Shown in pieces: positions 25,705-34,838 of a stretch of DNA of 64,000 nt. How positions within the stretch are numbered: the first letter of the stretch is position 1; every line of letters begins with the position of its first letter. The notes under the pieces are model-generated. The model made no database searches and was not told the DNA's origin. It was given only the letters and a program-made list of their open reading frames with translations. The stretch is from Anaerolineales bacterium (lineage in GTDB: Bacteria; Chloroflexota; Anaerolineae; 4572-78; J111): the NCBI GenBank assembly GCA_015075405.1, contig JABTUK010000003.1, positions 1-64,000 of the forward strand, in the 5' to 3' direction. Position numbers and translations under genes: made by a program.

Positions 25705-26841
25705 GTGAAACTGCACGAATACCAGTCTAAACGCATTTTTGCCAAGTATGGCGTGCCTATTCCCAATGGGGATGTAGCCACTACGCCCGCCGAAGCCCAC
25801 GAGATTGCCAAACGGCTTGGCGGTCCGGTTGTCATCAAAAGCCAGGTTTTGGTCGGCGGGCGAGGCAAAGCCGGCGGCATTAAAGTAGCCAAAGATGCCA
25901 AGCAGGCTGAAGAGCTGGCCAGGCAAATTTTGGGTATGACCATTAAAGATATTCCGGTGGAGAAGGTGCTGGTTGACGAAGCGGCCGATATCAAAGAGGA
26001 AATTTACCTGGGTATTGTGATTGACCGGGCGCAGCGCACGCCGGTCATCATCGCCTCGGCGGCGGGCGGGGTGGAAATTGAAGAAGTGGCTAAAACCAAT
26101 CCCGAGGCCATCATTCGCCTGCCGGTTGACCTCGAACGGGGCCTGCTGGATTACCAGGCCCGCGACCTGGCTTTTGAGTTGGGCTTGCGCCGCGATTTTA
26201 TCGGCCAGTTTGTGCAGATTGTCAAAGGGCTGTACCAGGCTTTTGTGGATACGGATGCCAGTTTGGCCGAAATCAATCCGTTGGTTGTGACCGGGCAGGA
26301 ACGGCTGCTGGGGGTTGACGGCAAAATTGTCCTTGACGACAACGCCCTGTTCCGCCACCCGGAGCTGGCCGAACTGCGTGACATTCAGGAAGAAGCGCCC
26401 GCCGAACGGGAAGCGCGCCGGGCCGGCTTGAGCTATGTCAAGCTCGACGGCGAAATTGGTTGTATGGTCAACGGCGCGGGGCTGGCCATGGCTACTATGG
26501 ACATTATCAAGCATTACGGCGGCGAGCCGGCCAACTTCCTCGACGTGGGCGGGGGGGCCAAAGCCGAAAAAGTGACCGCCGCGCTGCGGATTATTTTGAG
26601 CGACCCCAAAGTTAAGGCCGTGCTGTTCAATATTTTTGGCGGCATTACCCGCTGCGACGAAGTCGCCCGCGGCATTCTGGCCGCATTAGAAGAAGTCAAA
26701 ACTGACGTCCCCATGGTGGCCCGATTGGTTGGCACCAATGAAGAAGAAGGCCGGCGGATTCTGGCCGAGGCCAACTTCCCCAGCGCTACCAGTTTGGGCG
26801 AGGCGGCTCAAAAAGCCGTCGCTCTGGCGAAGGGAGCCTAA
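25705..26841 (+). CDS. sucC: Succinyl-CoA synthetase, beta subunit (ADP/GDP-forming)
   Basis: A 378-aa beta subunit that, with SucD, interconverts succinyl-CoA + Pi + NDP and succinate + CoA + NTP in the TCA cycle. It has an ATP-grasp domain at the N-terminus ([39 protein letters not shown]), the metal/nucleotide region ending EINPLVVT, and a C-terminal CoA-ligase domain ([22 protein letters not shown]). I chose GTG 25705 because AAAGGAG lies 7 bases upstream; an ATG at 25687 would read through it. The sucD start follows the stop by 4 bases. Confidence 0.97.
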   Translation: MKLHEYQSKRIFAKYGVPIPNGDVATTPAEAHEIAKRLGGPVVIKSQVLVGGRGKAGGIKVAKDAKQAEELARQILGMTIKDIPVEKVLVDEAADIKEEIYLGIVIDRAQRTPVIIASAAGGVEIEEVAKTNPEAIIRLPVDLERGLLDYQARDLAFELGLRRDFIGQFVQIVKGLYQAFVDTDASLAEINPLVVTGQERLLGVDGKIVLDDNALFRHPELAELRDIQEEAPAEREARRAGLSYVKLDGEIGCMVNGAGLAMATMDIIKHYGGEPANFLDVGGGAKAEKVTAALRIILSDPKVKAVLFNIFGGITRCDEVARGILAALEEVKTDVPMVARLVGTNEEEGRRILAEANFPSATSLGEAAQKAVALAKGA

Positions 26842-26845
26842 CCTT

Positions 26846-27712
26846 ATGAGCATCCTGGTTGGAAAAAATACACGTTTATTGGTTCAAGGGATCACCGGCC
26901 GCGAGGGTGCGTTCCACTCTCAGCAAATGAAAGAGTACGGCACCAACATCGTCGGGGGGGTGACGCCGGGCAAAGGCGGCGAGTGGATGCACGGCGTGCC
27001 CGTGTTTGATACGGTCAAAGAGGCGGTCGGCACCACCGACGCCAACACCAGCATTATTTATGTGCCGGCCCGTTTTGCCGCCGACGCGATTATGGAAGCG
27101 GCCGACGCCGGCATCAAATTGATTGTCTGCATCACCGAGGGCGTGCCGGTGCTGGATATGGTCCGGGTACGCAGATTTTTGAGCCAAAAAGAGGCCCGCT
27201 TGATTGGCCCCAACTGCCCCGGCCTGATTACCCCCGGCGAGGCCAAAGTGGGGATTATGCCCGCCCACATCCACAAGCCGGGTCATGTCGGCCTGGTTTC
27301 CCGCAGCGGAACGCTGACCTATGAAGTGGTTCAGGCGCTCACCGACCGGGGCATCGGCCAGAGCACGGCCGTGGGCATCGGCGGCGACCCCATTATTGGC
27401 AGCAACTTTATTGACATCCTGACCCTGTTTGAAAGCGACCCGCTGACCTATCACGTCGTCCTCATGGGCGAAATTGGCGGCGCCGACGAGCAAAAAGCGG
27501 CCCGCTTTATCGCCGAGAAGATGAGCAAGCCGGTCACCGCCTTTATCGCCGGGCGAACGGCCCCCGCCGGCAAGCGCATGGGCCACGCCGGGGCCATCAT
27601 CGAAGGTGGCGAAGGCACCGCCGAGGAAAAAATCAGAGCCTTTGAGGCCGTCGGCGTGCGGGTGGCCCAACTGCCCGAAGAAGTGGCCGCGATTGTGGCC
27701 GAGCGGATGTAG
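26846..27712 (+). CDS. sucD: Succinyl-CoA synthetase, alpha subunit
   Basis: A 288-aa alpha subunit with a CoA-binding Rossmann domain ([28 protein letters not shown]) and a ligase domain with the active-site His that becomes phosphorylated ([17 protein letters not shown]). The length is typical of the family. It forms an operon with sucC. ATG 26846 has AAGGGAG upstream inside the end of sucC. Confidence 0.97.
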   Translation: MSILVGKNTRLLVQGITGREGAFHSQQMKEYGTNIVGGVTPGKGGEWMHGVPVFDTVKEAVGTTDANTSIIYVPARFAADAIMEAADAGIKLIVCITEGVPVLDMVRVRRFLSQKEARLIGPNCPGLITPGEAKVGIMPAHIHKPGHVGLVSRSGTLTYEVVQALTDRGIGQSTAVGIGGDPIIGSNFIDILTLFESDPLTYHVVLMGEIGGADEQKAARFIAEKMSKPVTAFIAGRTAPAGKRMGHAGAIIEGGEGTAEEKIRAFEAVGVRVAQLPEEVAAIVAERM

Positions 27713-27749
27713 TCGCAGGCAAGCTCTTTCCTCTTTATTCCTTCTATTT

Positions 27750-27826
27750 CGACCGCCGACCACCGACCGCCGACCGCCGATGATTGACTTGCGGCGGTCT
27801 GCGGTCTGCCGTCGGCGGTCAGGGAG
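27750..27826. repeat. GACCGCC word repeat, inverted
   Basis: GACCGCCGACCACCGACCGCC words are followed by GGCGGTCTGCGGTCTGCCG complementary words. The array fills the gap after sucD. Same words at 31698-31806, 38540 and 41905. Confidence 0.8.
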
Positions 27827-27837
27827 GCTAAAGCTTG

Positions 27838-28047
27838 GTGTCAGAACCGGACTCTCCTCTGCCAATTGACCTTTCCCCCTACCTCCATCGTTGGATTGCC
27901 CTGGTGCGCGGGCGCGTCGTCGGCGTCGGTTTGACGGCAGAGCAGGCCGAACGCGCCGCCAAGCGAGTCCGGCCCAAAGAGAAGGCGCGGGTGGTGTTTG
28001 TGGATGGAGCGGGAAGGGTGGCCGAAGATGAAGGAAAAACGCCATGA
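27838..28047 (+). CDS. Small DUF5678-like protein
   Basis: A protein of about 69 aa with the pattern [39 protein letters not shown]. This resembles small DUF5678-type proteins often found next to toxin-antitoxin or retropepsin-like genes; recognition is from memory and tentative. GTG 27838 (or TTG 27835) follows GGAGG. Its stop overlaps the ATG of the next gene (ATGA), so the two are coupled. A decayed second copy of its 3' end lies at 28450. Confidence 0.65.
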   Translation: MSEPDSPLPIDLSPYLHRWIALVRGRVVGVGLTAEQAERAAKRVRPKEKARVVFVDGAGRVAEDEGKTP

Positions 28048-28364
28048 TCAATTTACCCAATATTAGACTTGCTGAAACCGAATTGGCCGATTTTTGCCAA
28101 CGCTGGCATATCCGTGAGTTAGCCCTCTTTGGCTCTGTTCTGCGAGAGGATTTTAGCCCGGACAGCGATGTGGATATTTTGGCTACATTCACGCCAGAAG
28201 CAGATTGGAGCCTCTTTGACCATGTCCGCATGGAAGAAGAGTTGAGCCATTTACTAAACCGGCCCGTTGATTTGCTCACCCGGCGGGCGGTTGAACAGAG
28301 TCACAACGCCCCGCGCCGCCGAGAGATTTTGAATACAGCCCAAACAATCTATGTCACAAGATGA
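28044..28364 (+). CDS. MNT-domain nucleotidyltransferase without a HepT partner
   Basis: A 106-aa minimal nucleotidyltransferase with LFGSVLREDFSPDSDVDIL (GS and DxD motifs, about 29-47), followed by the conserved strand RPVDLLTRRAVE. Such proteins are normally antitoxins of HepT-like toxins. Here the next frame, ATG 28351 overlapping the end, stops after 24 codons (MSQDEIILLGDIPQVLPLLE...). No HepT is visible, so it may be an orphan or its toxin has been lost. Confidence 0.8.
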   Translation: MINLPNIRLAETELADFCQRWHIRELALFGSVLREDFSPDSDVDILATFTPEADWSLFDHVRMEEELSHLLNRPVDLLTRRAVEQSHNAPRRREILNTAQTIYVTR

Positions 28365-28449
28365 AATCATCCTGTTAGGTGATATACCACAAGTGTTGCC
28401 TCTGCTTGAGGCGCTGCAACCTTAACCCTTGGGTAAGTTGATTCGAGGT

Positions 28450-28590
28450 TAAGTGGTTTTGCCTAAAGAGAAGGCCTTGGTGGTGTTTGTGGATGGGGCG
28501 GGGAGGGTGCAGGAAAGGCGCGATGATTAATTCACCCAATTGGACTGTGTCTCACATTGACCGAAGCAGACTCAGTGGTTGAGCGGCTGA
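28450..28590 (+). pseudogene. Decayed tandem copy of the DUF5678-like/MNT junction
   Basis: The sequence aligns with 27966-28095. It has the codons for [17 protein letters not shown], then a broken end, and a start-like ATGATTAATTCACCCAATTGG corresponding to the start of the MNT gene (MINLPNI). Reading frames are lost soon after. This shows a past tandem duplication of the two-gene unit, and the 259-bp gap before the next gene is its remnant. Confidence 0.65.
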
Positions 28591-28623
28591 CACTTTTGAG
28601 AAACATTCAAACACACGAGAACA

Positions 28624-29475
28624 ATGATGAGAGAAACAAATTTACGTCGTAGAGTCGAACTGCTATTGCTTTTTATAGTCGCAGGCTTAAGCGTAATTAT
28701 TTCTATCCTCGATACTGCTGGATTACTCGATGGTGTTCAGTGGATTGCTCAGAGAATACCAGCCCTTATACTTCTTTGCGTGGGTTTCATTGCAAGTTAT
28801 CTCATTCTTGAGCGACGAGGTAAACTTGATGAAATTGCATTAATGGTTGATGAGCGCAGTACCGCAATTTTGAAAACCATTGGCGTTGAAGTTAATGAAT
28901 ACAATACCAGCGAAGAATACCTGGACGCAATAGCACAACGTGTTATTAAAGCTAAACGCATTGATAATGTAAATTGGGTTGACGAAGGAGAAGTTCAATT
29001 TAGGTGGTCACAATCAGACCAAGAAGCAGCCGCAAGGGCTTTTTCATTGGTGAAGAAAGTTATCCATAATCCGAAAGTTGCATGGCGCGACATATACATT
29101 TTCTTTCCAAACAATCCTCATCGTTTTGAGTATGCAAAGACAACAGTCCTGGATAAAAGGGTAACAGGTTATAGCGCGGCATATTTCAATACACCTCCCC
29201 CAGAAGCAGTACCGCAAATTGGTGCATTCATCATTGTTGATAGTGGCGAGCAAGATGCTGAAGTTTTTGTGTCGAGCCATGATAGCACAATATGGCTTAA
29301 CATAAAGCATCCGACAGTGGTTAGGTATTTTGCTAATTACTATGAGAGTTTATGGAAAAAGGCAATAAAACTAAAAGTTGGTTCAACAATTGATAATCAG
29401 CTATTCCAACAGTTAGAGGTACAATTCGCAGGCAAAAATCAGGTAGTTACCGAATCTTCCGAAGCTACCCGTTAA
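28624..29475 (+). CDS. AT-rich two-helix membrane protein of unknown function
   Basis: A 283-aa protein with two N-terminal TM helices (about 12-32 and 43-62, LILLCVGFIASYLILE) and a soluble C-terminal domain of about 215 residues. The C-terminal part contains VVRYFANYYESLWKKAIKLK, a pattern seen at the ends of several PLD-like or signalling accessory proteins; I cannot name the family. It is clearly AT-richer than the core genes and sits in a patch of toxin-antitoxin relics, suggesting horizontal acquisition. 29476-29671 downstream shows nothing I can support apart from the ribosome-binding site of the next gene. Confidence 0.65.
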   Translation: MMRETNLRRRVELLLLFIVAGLSVIISILDTAGLLDGVQWIAQRIPALILLCVGFIASYLILERRGKLDEIALMVDERSTAILKTIGVEVNEYNTSEEYLDAIAQRVIKAKRIDNVNWVDEGEVQFRWSQSDQEAAARAFSLVKKVIHNPKVAWRDIYIFFPNNPHRFEYAKTTVLDKRVTGYSAAYFNTPPPEAVPQIGAFIIVDSGEQDAEVFVSSHDSTIWLNIKHPTVVRYFANYYESLWKKAIKLKVGSTIDNQLFQQLEVQFAGKNQVVTESSEATR

Positions 29476-29671
29476 ACAAGACATTCACAATGGCAGGACT
29501 ATTACGGTCTGGGGTAAGATGGATTTTTAGCGAAGTCAGTGCGGGGCACTTCGCATGGCACACTGTCCCCCGCGATTCACAACTACACCTTGCCAGCAAA
29601 GGCTTTGGTAAGTGTGTCATGCTTTGCTGGCCCGGCAGCCGGTTGTTTATTCACGGGAAGGAGTATGAACT

Positions 29672-29920
29672 ATGAAAACAGTAAATATCTCGGCCAGGGA
29701 AAAAGCTATCAATACTTTATTAAAAGAAGCTCAAAAAGAGGGGTTGATTCTCCGTTCACCTGATGGGCATGAGTTTATTTTGGCTGAGATTGATGATTTT
29801 AATCGAGAGATTGAATTAACCCGCCACAGCCAGGAATTGATGAAATTATTGGACGAACGAGGTCGGCAAACAAAAACCATCAAAACAGCAGAAGTGAAAA
29901 AGCAACTTGGTCTTGAATAG
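29672..29920 (+). CDS. Phd/YefM-like antitoxin-type protein, no toxin beside it
   Basis: An 82-aa protein: a short N-terminal beta-helix part (MKTVNISAREKAINTLLKEA), EGLILRSPDGHEFILAEIDDF and a charged helical tail. The layout is like prevent-host-death antitoxins, where the N-terminus binds DNA and the tail binds the toxin. GGAAGGAG lies 8 bases before the ATG. The stop codon abuts the start of the next gene. No toxin gene follows. Confidence 0.6.
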   Translation: MKTVNISAREKAINTLLKEAQKEGLILRSPDGHEFILAEIDDFNREIELTRHSQELMKLLDERGRQTKTIKTAEVKKQLGLE

Positions 29921-30187
29921 ATGGACGCAAATAAACTCAGCAGCATCTCTCAAGTGGACAGCGATGAAAAAATGGGAGAGTTTTGGGATACCCACGATTT
30001 TACCGATTTTGACGATCCGAGTGCGCCTGATGTCAATTTTGAGGTTAGCTGCGCTGTACCTATCGAAGTGGAGTTGTTGGCAGCCCTGGAGCGGCAGGCT
30101 CACAAACGGGGCATACAGGTTGAAACGTTGGTCAATCTTTGGCTGCAACAAAAACTTGATGAACAAAAGGAAAAAGCAGCGGCATAG
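29921..30187 (+). CDS. CopG/BrnA-like antitoxin-type protein
   Basis: An 88-aa protein with MGEFWDTHDFTDFDD and the ribbon-helix-helix-like segment FEVSCAVPIEVELLAALERQAHKRGIQVETLVNLWLQQKL. It matches the CopG/BrnA-type antitoxin layout (an FWDTHD N-terminus followed by an RHH). The start ATG directly abuts the stop of the preceding antitoxin-like gene, so both are one transcript. No toxin is adjacent; the next gene is the CCA-adding enzyme. Confidence 0.65.
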   Translation: MDANKLSSISQVDSDEKMGEFWDTHDFTDFDDPSAPDVNFEVSCAVPIEVELLAALERQAHKRGIQVETLVNLWLQQKLDEQKEKAAA

Positions 30188-30225
30188 ACTGCTTGTAACC
30201 TTCCTCCAAGACCTATCATTTGAAA

Positions 30226-31731
30226 ATGATTAAAGAACCGCCTTTTAACCTGACTGAAGGGTGGTTAGACCCATACCCTCTTTTACAAAAAACCATCCCT
30301 ATCCTCCACACCCAACACCTCGAAGCTTACCTCGTCGGCGGGGCGGTGCGGGATATGCTGTTGGGGCGCGAACAGATTGTGGACCTCGATTTTGCCGTGC
30401 CCGGCGATGGATTGGCCGTAGCCCAGCGGGTGGCGAACGGCCTGCGCGCGGCCTTCTATCCGCTTGATGCCGAGCGCGGCACGGGGCGGGTTGTCCTCGA
30501 TAAATTTTATCTCGATTTTGCCTCTTTTCGCGGGGCCACTCTCCAGGAAGACCTGGCCGACCGCGACTTTACCATCAATGCTATGGCCATCCGCCTGGCC
30601 GAACCGTTTGAGTTGATTGACCCTCTTGGCGGGCAGCAGGATTTGAAGTTAGGCCAGATTCGGGCAGCCGCGCCGACGGCTTTCAGCCACGACCCGGTGC
30701 GGGTGGTGCGGGCTATGCGCCAGGCAGTCGAGTTTGGGTTCTCGCTGGAGGCTGAGACCGAAGCCTGGCTGCGGGCCGCTGCGCCCGGTTTGTCCGGCAT
30801 TTCCCCGGAACGGCAGCGGGATGAACTGCTGAAGCTGCTCAACACACCTACCCCTGGTCAAGCGATGCAGATGCTCCGCCGGCTGGACGTGCTGCCGCAC
30901 CTGCTGCCGGAAGTCGAGCCGCTGATCGGCGTAACCCAGGGGCCGCCGCATCACCTGGATGTGTTTGACCACACCGCTCAGGCTCTCGACGCCTGGGCCG
31001 GGATGCTCCACAGCGGCCTGAGCGACCTGCCGGAGCCACTGCAAGCGCCCGTTCAAGCCGAACTGGCCGCGCCGCTGGCCGGAAATTTGAGCCAGCAAAC
31101 CTTACTTCCCCTGGCCCTGCTGCTGCACGATACCGGCAAACCCGCCACCCGCGCCGCTGATCCAAACTCCGCCGCCGTCCACTTTTACGGCCATGAGCAA
31201 ATTAGCGCCAAAATTACTCGTAAGGTGATGCAGCGTTTTCATTTCAGCAACCAGGCCGCCGATTTTGTCGAAACGGTCGTGGCCCAACATATGCGGCCCT
31301 TGCTGCTGACCACCGCAGACAAACTGAGCCGCCGGGCTATTTACCGCTTTTTTCGGGATACTGCGGGCAGCGGTTATCAAGCCGGCATGGCTGTTGCCCT
31401 CCATGCCCTGGCCGACCGGCGGGCCACGTATCCGCCCAACGAAGGGCTGGCTGAATTGCAAGAACTGCGGGAAGTGGTGTATAAATTGGGTACGGCTTAC
31501 TTTGAGCAGCGGGCGCAGGTGGTTGAGCCGCCGCCCCTGCTGACCGGGCGCGATTTGATCGAGACCCTGGGCCTGGCCGAGGGGCCGCTCATCGGCGTGC
31601 TGTTGAACCGGCTGAAGGAAGCCCAGGCCACCGGCGATGTTACCGACCGGGATGCGGCTTTAGCCTTTATCCAGGCTGACCCTGATTTTCAGAACGACCG
31701 CCGACCGCCGACGGCCGACCGCCCTGCATAG
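30226..31731 (+). CDS. cca: CCA tRNA nucleotidyltransferase / poly(A) polymerase family with HD domain
   Basis: A protein of about 501 aa. The head domain has LVGGAVRDMLLGR, the metal pair in VDLDFAV, DRDFTINAMA and RRVRAMRQAVEF-like body motifs (DPVRVVRAMRQA). A C-terminal HD domain follows (HHLDVFDHTAQAL; LLHDTGKP). These enzymes add or repair the 3' CCA of tRNA in the cytoplasm. The last ~11 codons ([12 protein letters not shown]) are made of the GACCGCC word repeat that continues downstream, so the C-terminus has been extended by a repeat. ATG 30226 is chosen; there is no strong ribosome-binding site. Confidence 0.9.
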   Translation: MIKEPPFNLTEGWLDPYPLLQKTIPILHTQHLEAYLVGGAVRDMLLGREQIVDLDFAVPGDGLAVAQRVANGLRAAFYPLDAERGTGRVVLDKFYLDFASFRGATLQEDLADRDFTINAMAIRLAEPFELIDPLGGQQDLKLGQIRAAAPTAFSHDPVRVVRAMRQAVEFGFSLEAETEAWLRAAAPGLSGISPERQRDELLKLLNTPTPGQAMQMLRRLDVLPHLLPEVEPLIGVTQGPPHHLDVFDHTAQALDAWAGMLHSGLSDLPEPLQAPVQAELAAPLAGNLSQQTLLPLALLLHDTGKPATRAADPNSAAVHFYGHEQISAKITRKVMQRFHFSNQAADFVETVVAQHMRPLLLTTADKLSRRAIYRFFRDTAGSGYQAGMAVALHALADRRATYPPNEGLAELQELREVVYKLGTAYFEQRAQVVEPPPLLTGRDLIETLGLAEGPLIGVLLNRLKEAQATGDVTDRDAALAFIQADPDFQNDRRPPTADRPA

Positions 31732-31806
31732 GGGAGCAGTGTGCAGAGTCGAAGACTTTCCACAGGTAATCTATTGCGGCGGTCTGCGGTCCGCCGTCAG
31801 CGGTCA
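31698..31806. repeat. GACCGCCGACCG word repeat overlapping the end of cca
   Basis: GACCGCCGACCGCCGACGG words at the 3' end of cca and the complementary GGCGGTCTGCGGTCCGCCG at 31775-31803 make an inverted repeat with an 80-bp spacer. Confidence 0.8.
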
Positions 31807-31826
31807 TAGTTTCAAGGGAGTTTACG

Positions 31827-32339
31827 TTGGCAAAATTGGTTATTTACGAAGAAGCAGACGAAGAAACAGTTTTTGAAGATTTCGAGCTGCTCAGCAACCG
31901 CATCTTAATTGGCTCCAGCCCCGACAACCAACTGGTGCTGGATGCGCCCAATATTGACCCGGCCCATGCCAGCCTGGAGCTGCGCCACGATCACTGGATT
32001 TTGCAGGATTTGGGCGGGCCGGGCGGCACCGTCGTCAACGGCATTACGGTGGAGGGACCTTATTACCTCCAACATAATGACCTGATTGAGTTGGCCGACA
32101 TCAAAATCAGATTTCGAGACCAAAATTCAGGACCAGAAACCGAACCGGAACCCCCAGCAGAGGAAGAAGTTTACAGCGCAACCGAGCCGATTATCAAGGG
32201 GCGAGTCTGGTTTGCCAAAGTTGCCGCCGGCACGCTGGCCGTGTTGTTTTTAATTTTACTCATTTTAGTCATCGGCCACTATGCCGGCCTGCTCAACATG
32301 GCCGATCTGCTGCCCCCCTGGCTATCGCAAATGTTGTAA
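31827..32339 (+). CDS. FHA-domain membrane protein
   Basis: A 170-aa protein with an N-terminal FHA domain (about 20-98; RILIGSSPDNQLVLDAPNIDPAHASLEL, then GTVVNG), which binds phosphothreonine peptides. An acidic linker and a C-terminal TM helix (about 131-153, VAAGTLAVLFLILLILVIGHYAG) follow. The FHA domain should face the cytoplasm. TTG 31827 is preceded by AAGGGAG. No Ser/Thr kinase is in the window. A strong bidirectional terminator follows. Confidence 0.88.
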   Translation: MAKLVIYEEADEETVFEDFELLSNRILIGSSPDNQLVLDAPNIDPAHASLELRHDHWILQDLGGPGGTVVNGITVEGPYYLQHNDLIELADIKIRFRDQNSGPETEPEPPAEEEVYSATEPIIKGRVWFAKVAAGTLAVLFLILLILVIGHYAGLLNMADLLPPWLSQML

Positions 32340-32355
32340 GGGTAAGCGTCGAGTT

Positions 32356-32404
32356 AAAAAAAGAGACCTCCGCAGGGTAATCCACTTCGGAGGTCTCTTT
32401 TTTT
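32356..32404. terminator. Bidirectional intrinsic terminator
   Basis: A perfect 11-bp stem AGAGACCTCCG/CGGAGGTCTCT (32362-32372, 32388-32398) flanked by A7 on the left and T8 on the right. It ends the FHA gene (plus) and the ABC permease gene (minus). Confidence 0.95.
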
Positions 32405-32416
32405 GAAAGGGAAAAT

Positions 32417-33907
32417 TTATTTGGCGTAAAATGCTACCACAATCTGAGGCGTAATATTGGCTTCGATATAGGCCGCCAGAAGCAGCAGGGGCACGACCAC
32501 AAAAATAAGGACTTTGAGAAAGTTAGCCAGGGTCAGAAGCAAACCTTGCCCAATATCCAGCCCTGGCGGCGGCGAAACCAAGGCCGCGCCCATCCGCAGG
32601 GCAAAGGCCATCCCTAGCAGAATAGCCGGAATTTCAAAAATACCGTGCGGCAAAATAAAGGCGGTCACAAACAGCCAGGGATTGTAGCCCAACAGGACAA
32701 TCTGGGTAATGATAAAGCTGACCAGCCCCATATTCAGCAGGGTTAAAAACAAGGCCAGCACCCCAAACGAAAACACGCTCGACACGGCGGCCAGGATGAT
32801 AACCCGAATGTTATTAAAGAAAATAAACGAGGTGTTGATTTCGGGCAGCAGCCGAACCTTTTGCAAGTTGCCAAAGGTATTGGCCGAAATTTCATTGAGC
32901 GGCAGCACATTGGCCGGCAGCGGATGTTGTTGGGCAAATACCGCTCCCAAAAAAAACGCTGCCGCTGTCATAATCAGGACCATGACGATGGGCAAACCCT
33001 GCTGGCGGATGAGCATGGGAATATCGTGCCGGTAAAAACGGAACAGGTTGAATCTGGCCGAAGCCTGATCGCCGCGTTTGGCAGCCAGTTCCGGCGGGCG
33101 CAAAAAATACCCTTTAAAACTGTGCCACATATTTTTGAGGTTTAGCTCGTCCATCTCTTTGGACAGGATTTCTTCGCGGTTAAAAATGCGGATGCCCATC
33201 CGCACCAGGATCAAGCTGACTACGGTCAGCGCCGCCAAAATCCACCACAGCGCCTCATATTCGGCATAGAACATGATGATGCTCTGGGCCTGCACCAGCA
33301 AGGCCATCGGAATAATAATGAAACTGGCCAGCAAATTGGCCGCCCGCACACTGGTGGTCTGGCTGGAAACCACCACCGCCCCAGCCACCATCACCAGCGC
33401 CTCCATGGTCGTCAACAAAAGCATCAAAACAGCCAGGTCCAGCGGCGGCACCCAGCGCGGGGTGTTTATCAAGCGGCTGACCAGGAACACAGTAATGCCC
33501 AGATAACTGGCCAGTAGCGGCAGCAGCAGCGACGAAAGCATCTTGCCCAGGTAAAGCTCCAAGTCGCTGACCGGCATAGACAGGATGGGTTCCAGGCTGT
33601 TGCGCTCTTTTTCGCCGACAAAAGACTCCAGGGCGATAATCAATGAGAACGAAATGGGGAAAAAGCCGACAATCATCAACAGGAAGGGGTTGATGCGCTC
33701 CACCAAAATGGTATCGGTGTATTGTGACACCCAGGTGGTGGCCCAGCGGGAAGTAAAATCCATCAAAAAGGGAAAAATAACGGTCAGCACAATGATCGGG
33801 GTGACAATGCGCCAGTCGCGCAGACTATCCCGCAGTTCGCGCCGGGTGATAATCAGGGCGGTGCCCAGGCTGCCGCGCTCGTGGCGGGGAATGGCTTGAA
33901 CGGCCAT
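32417..33907 (-). CDS. ABC-2 type permease with SpoIIM-like C-terminal domain
   Basis: A 496-aa polytopic membrane protein. The N-terminal ~255 residues are an ABC-2/NatB-like permease (ITRRELRDSLRDWRIVTPI; GEKERNSLEPILSMPVSDLELYLGK). The C-terminal ~200 residues (from about 300) resemble SpoIIM-family membrane proteins, with FILPHGIFEIPAILLGMAFALRMG. It overlaps no gene, but the ATP-binding subunit lies 1 bp upstream, so the two form one exporter operon. The substrate cannot be told; the fusion is unusual enough to note. Confidence 0.87.
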   Translation of the reverse strand: MAVQAIPRHERGSLGTALIITRRELRDSLRDWRIVTPIIVLTVIFPFLMDFTSRWATTWVSQYTDTILVERINPFLLMIVGFFPISFSLIIALESFVGEKERNSLEPILSMPVSDLELYLGKMLSSLLLPLLASYLGITVFLVSRLINTPRWVPPLDLAVLMLLLTTMEALVMVAGAVVVSSQTTSVRAANLLASFIIIPMALLVQAQSIIMFYAEYEALWWILAALTVVSLILVRMGIRIFNREEILSKEMDELNLKNMWHSFKGYFLRPPELAAKRGDQASARFNLFRFYRHDIPMLIRQQGLPIVMVLIMTAAAFFLGAVFAQQHPLPANVLPLNEISANTFGNLQKVRLLPEINTSFIFFNNIRVIILAAVSSVFSFGVLALFLTLLNMGLVSFIITQIVLLGYNPWLFVTAFILPHGIFEIPAILLGMAFALRMGAALVSPPPGLDIGQGLLLTLANFLKVLIFVVVPLLLLAAYIEANITPQIVVAFYAK

Positions 33908-33908
33908 G

Positions 33909-34838
33909 TTACTTCACCTCCGTCTGGTCAGCTTCGACAATCCGCAGATAAACCTCTTCCAGGCTGCGCGAGACTTCGCTGAGGGTAATAATGGGGATAT
34001 CCTGGTGGGCCAGTTCGTTCAAAAGGGTCGGGTTGAACTGGGTCGGGTCGGGCACGGTGTAGCGAATCCAATCCTGGCCGTGCCCCACGATGTTGACCCG
34101 CTCCTGCAAATGGCTGACCAGCCCATTGAGCGGGGCCGCCAGCCGAATTTCCATCAACGGGTCGCCCAGGAGGCGCTGTTTTAATTCCGCCGGCGTACCC
34201 TGGGCGATAATCTGGCCCCGGCGGATAATGGCAATCCGGTCGGCCAACTGCTCCGCTTCGGCCAGGTTGTGGGTACACAGCACAATCGTCCGCTTTTCCT
34301 GGCGCAAATTGGCAATCGAGTCGCGCACCAGCTTGGCGCTGTGCGGGTCCATGGCCGAGGTGGGTTCATCCAAAAACAGCACCAGCGGGTCGTGCAGCAT
34401 GGCCCGCACCAGGGTGAGCTTTTGCTTCATGCCCTTGGAGTAGGTTCCCACCGATTTATCACGCGCTTCCCACAATTCAAAGCGTTTTAAAAGCTCCTCA
34501 CTGCGCTGGCGGATAATCGGCTTGGGCACGCCTTGCAACTCGCCAAAAAAGGCCAAGTAATCCAGGCCCTTCATCCGCAAATACAGGCCGGGAAACTCGG
34601 TCAGCAGGCCGATGACCCGGCGCACTGCTTTGGCATCAGTTACGGTGTCATAGCCGGCAATCCGGGCGCTGCCGTAGGTGGGTTTGAGAATCGCGCCGAG
34701 CATACGCACCGTCGTGGTTTTGCCGGCCCCGTTGGGTCCCAGCAGCGCCAGCACTTCGCCTTCCGGCACATCCAGAGAGACATTTTTAACAGCGGTAAAT
34801 TCGCCAAATTCTTTGGTTAAATGAGTGGCTTGAATCAT
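33909..34838 (-). CDS. ABC transporter ATP-binding protein (NatA-like)
   Basis: A 309-aa ATPase with Walker A (LLGPNGAGKTTTVRML, about 32-47), signature (YSKGMKQKL), Walker B with switch Glu (LVLFLDEPTSAMDP), the H-loop His (CTHNLAEAEQLADR) and a C-terminal extension of about 90 residues typical of ABC-2 exporters. It lies directly upstream of the permease on the same strand. The order and family suggest export; the cargo is unknown. Confidence 0.95.
   Translation of the reverse strand: MIQATHLTKEFGEFTAVKNVSLDVPEGEVLALLGPNGAGKTTTVRMLGAILKPTYGSARIAGYDTVTDAKAVRRVIGLLTEFPGLYLRMKGLDYLAFFGELQGVPKPIIRQRSEELLKRFELWEARDKSVGTYSKGMKQKLTLVRAMLHDPLVLFLDEPTSAMDPHSAKLVRDSIANLRQEKRTIVLCTHNLAEAEQLADRIAIIRRGQIIAQGTPAELKQRLLGDPLMEIRLAAPLNGLVSHLQERVNIVGHGQDWIRYTVPDPTQFNPTLLNELAHQDIPIITLSEVSRSLEEVYLRIVEADQTEVK

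Noticed and set aside
26876..28279. 467-codon minus-strand open frame
   Set aside because: Antisense to sucD and the following genes, with low-complexity Gly/His/Arg content; the plus-strand genes have clear families.
29490..29675. 61-codon plus-strand frame
   Set aside because: No domain, no ribosome-binding site, and it runs into the start of the antitoxin-like gene.
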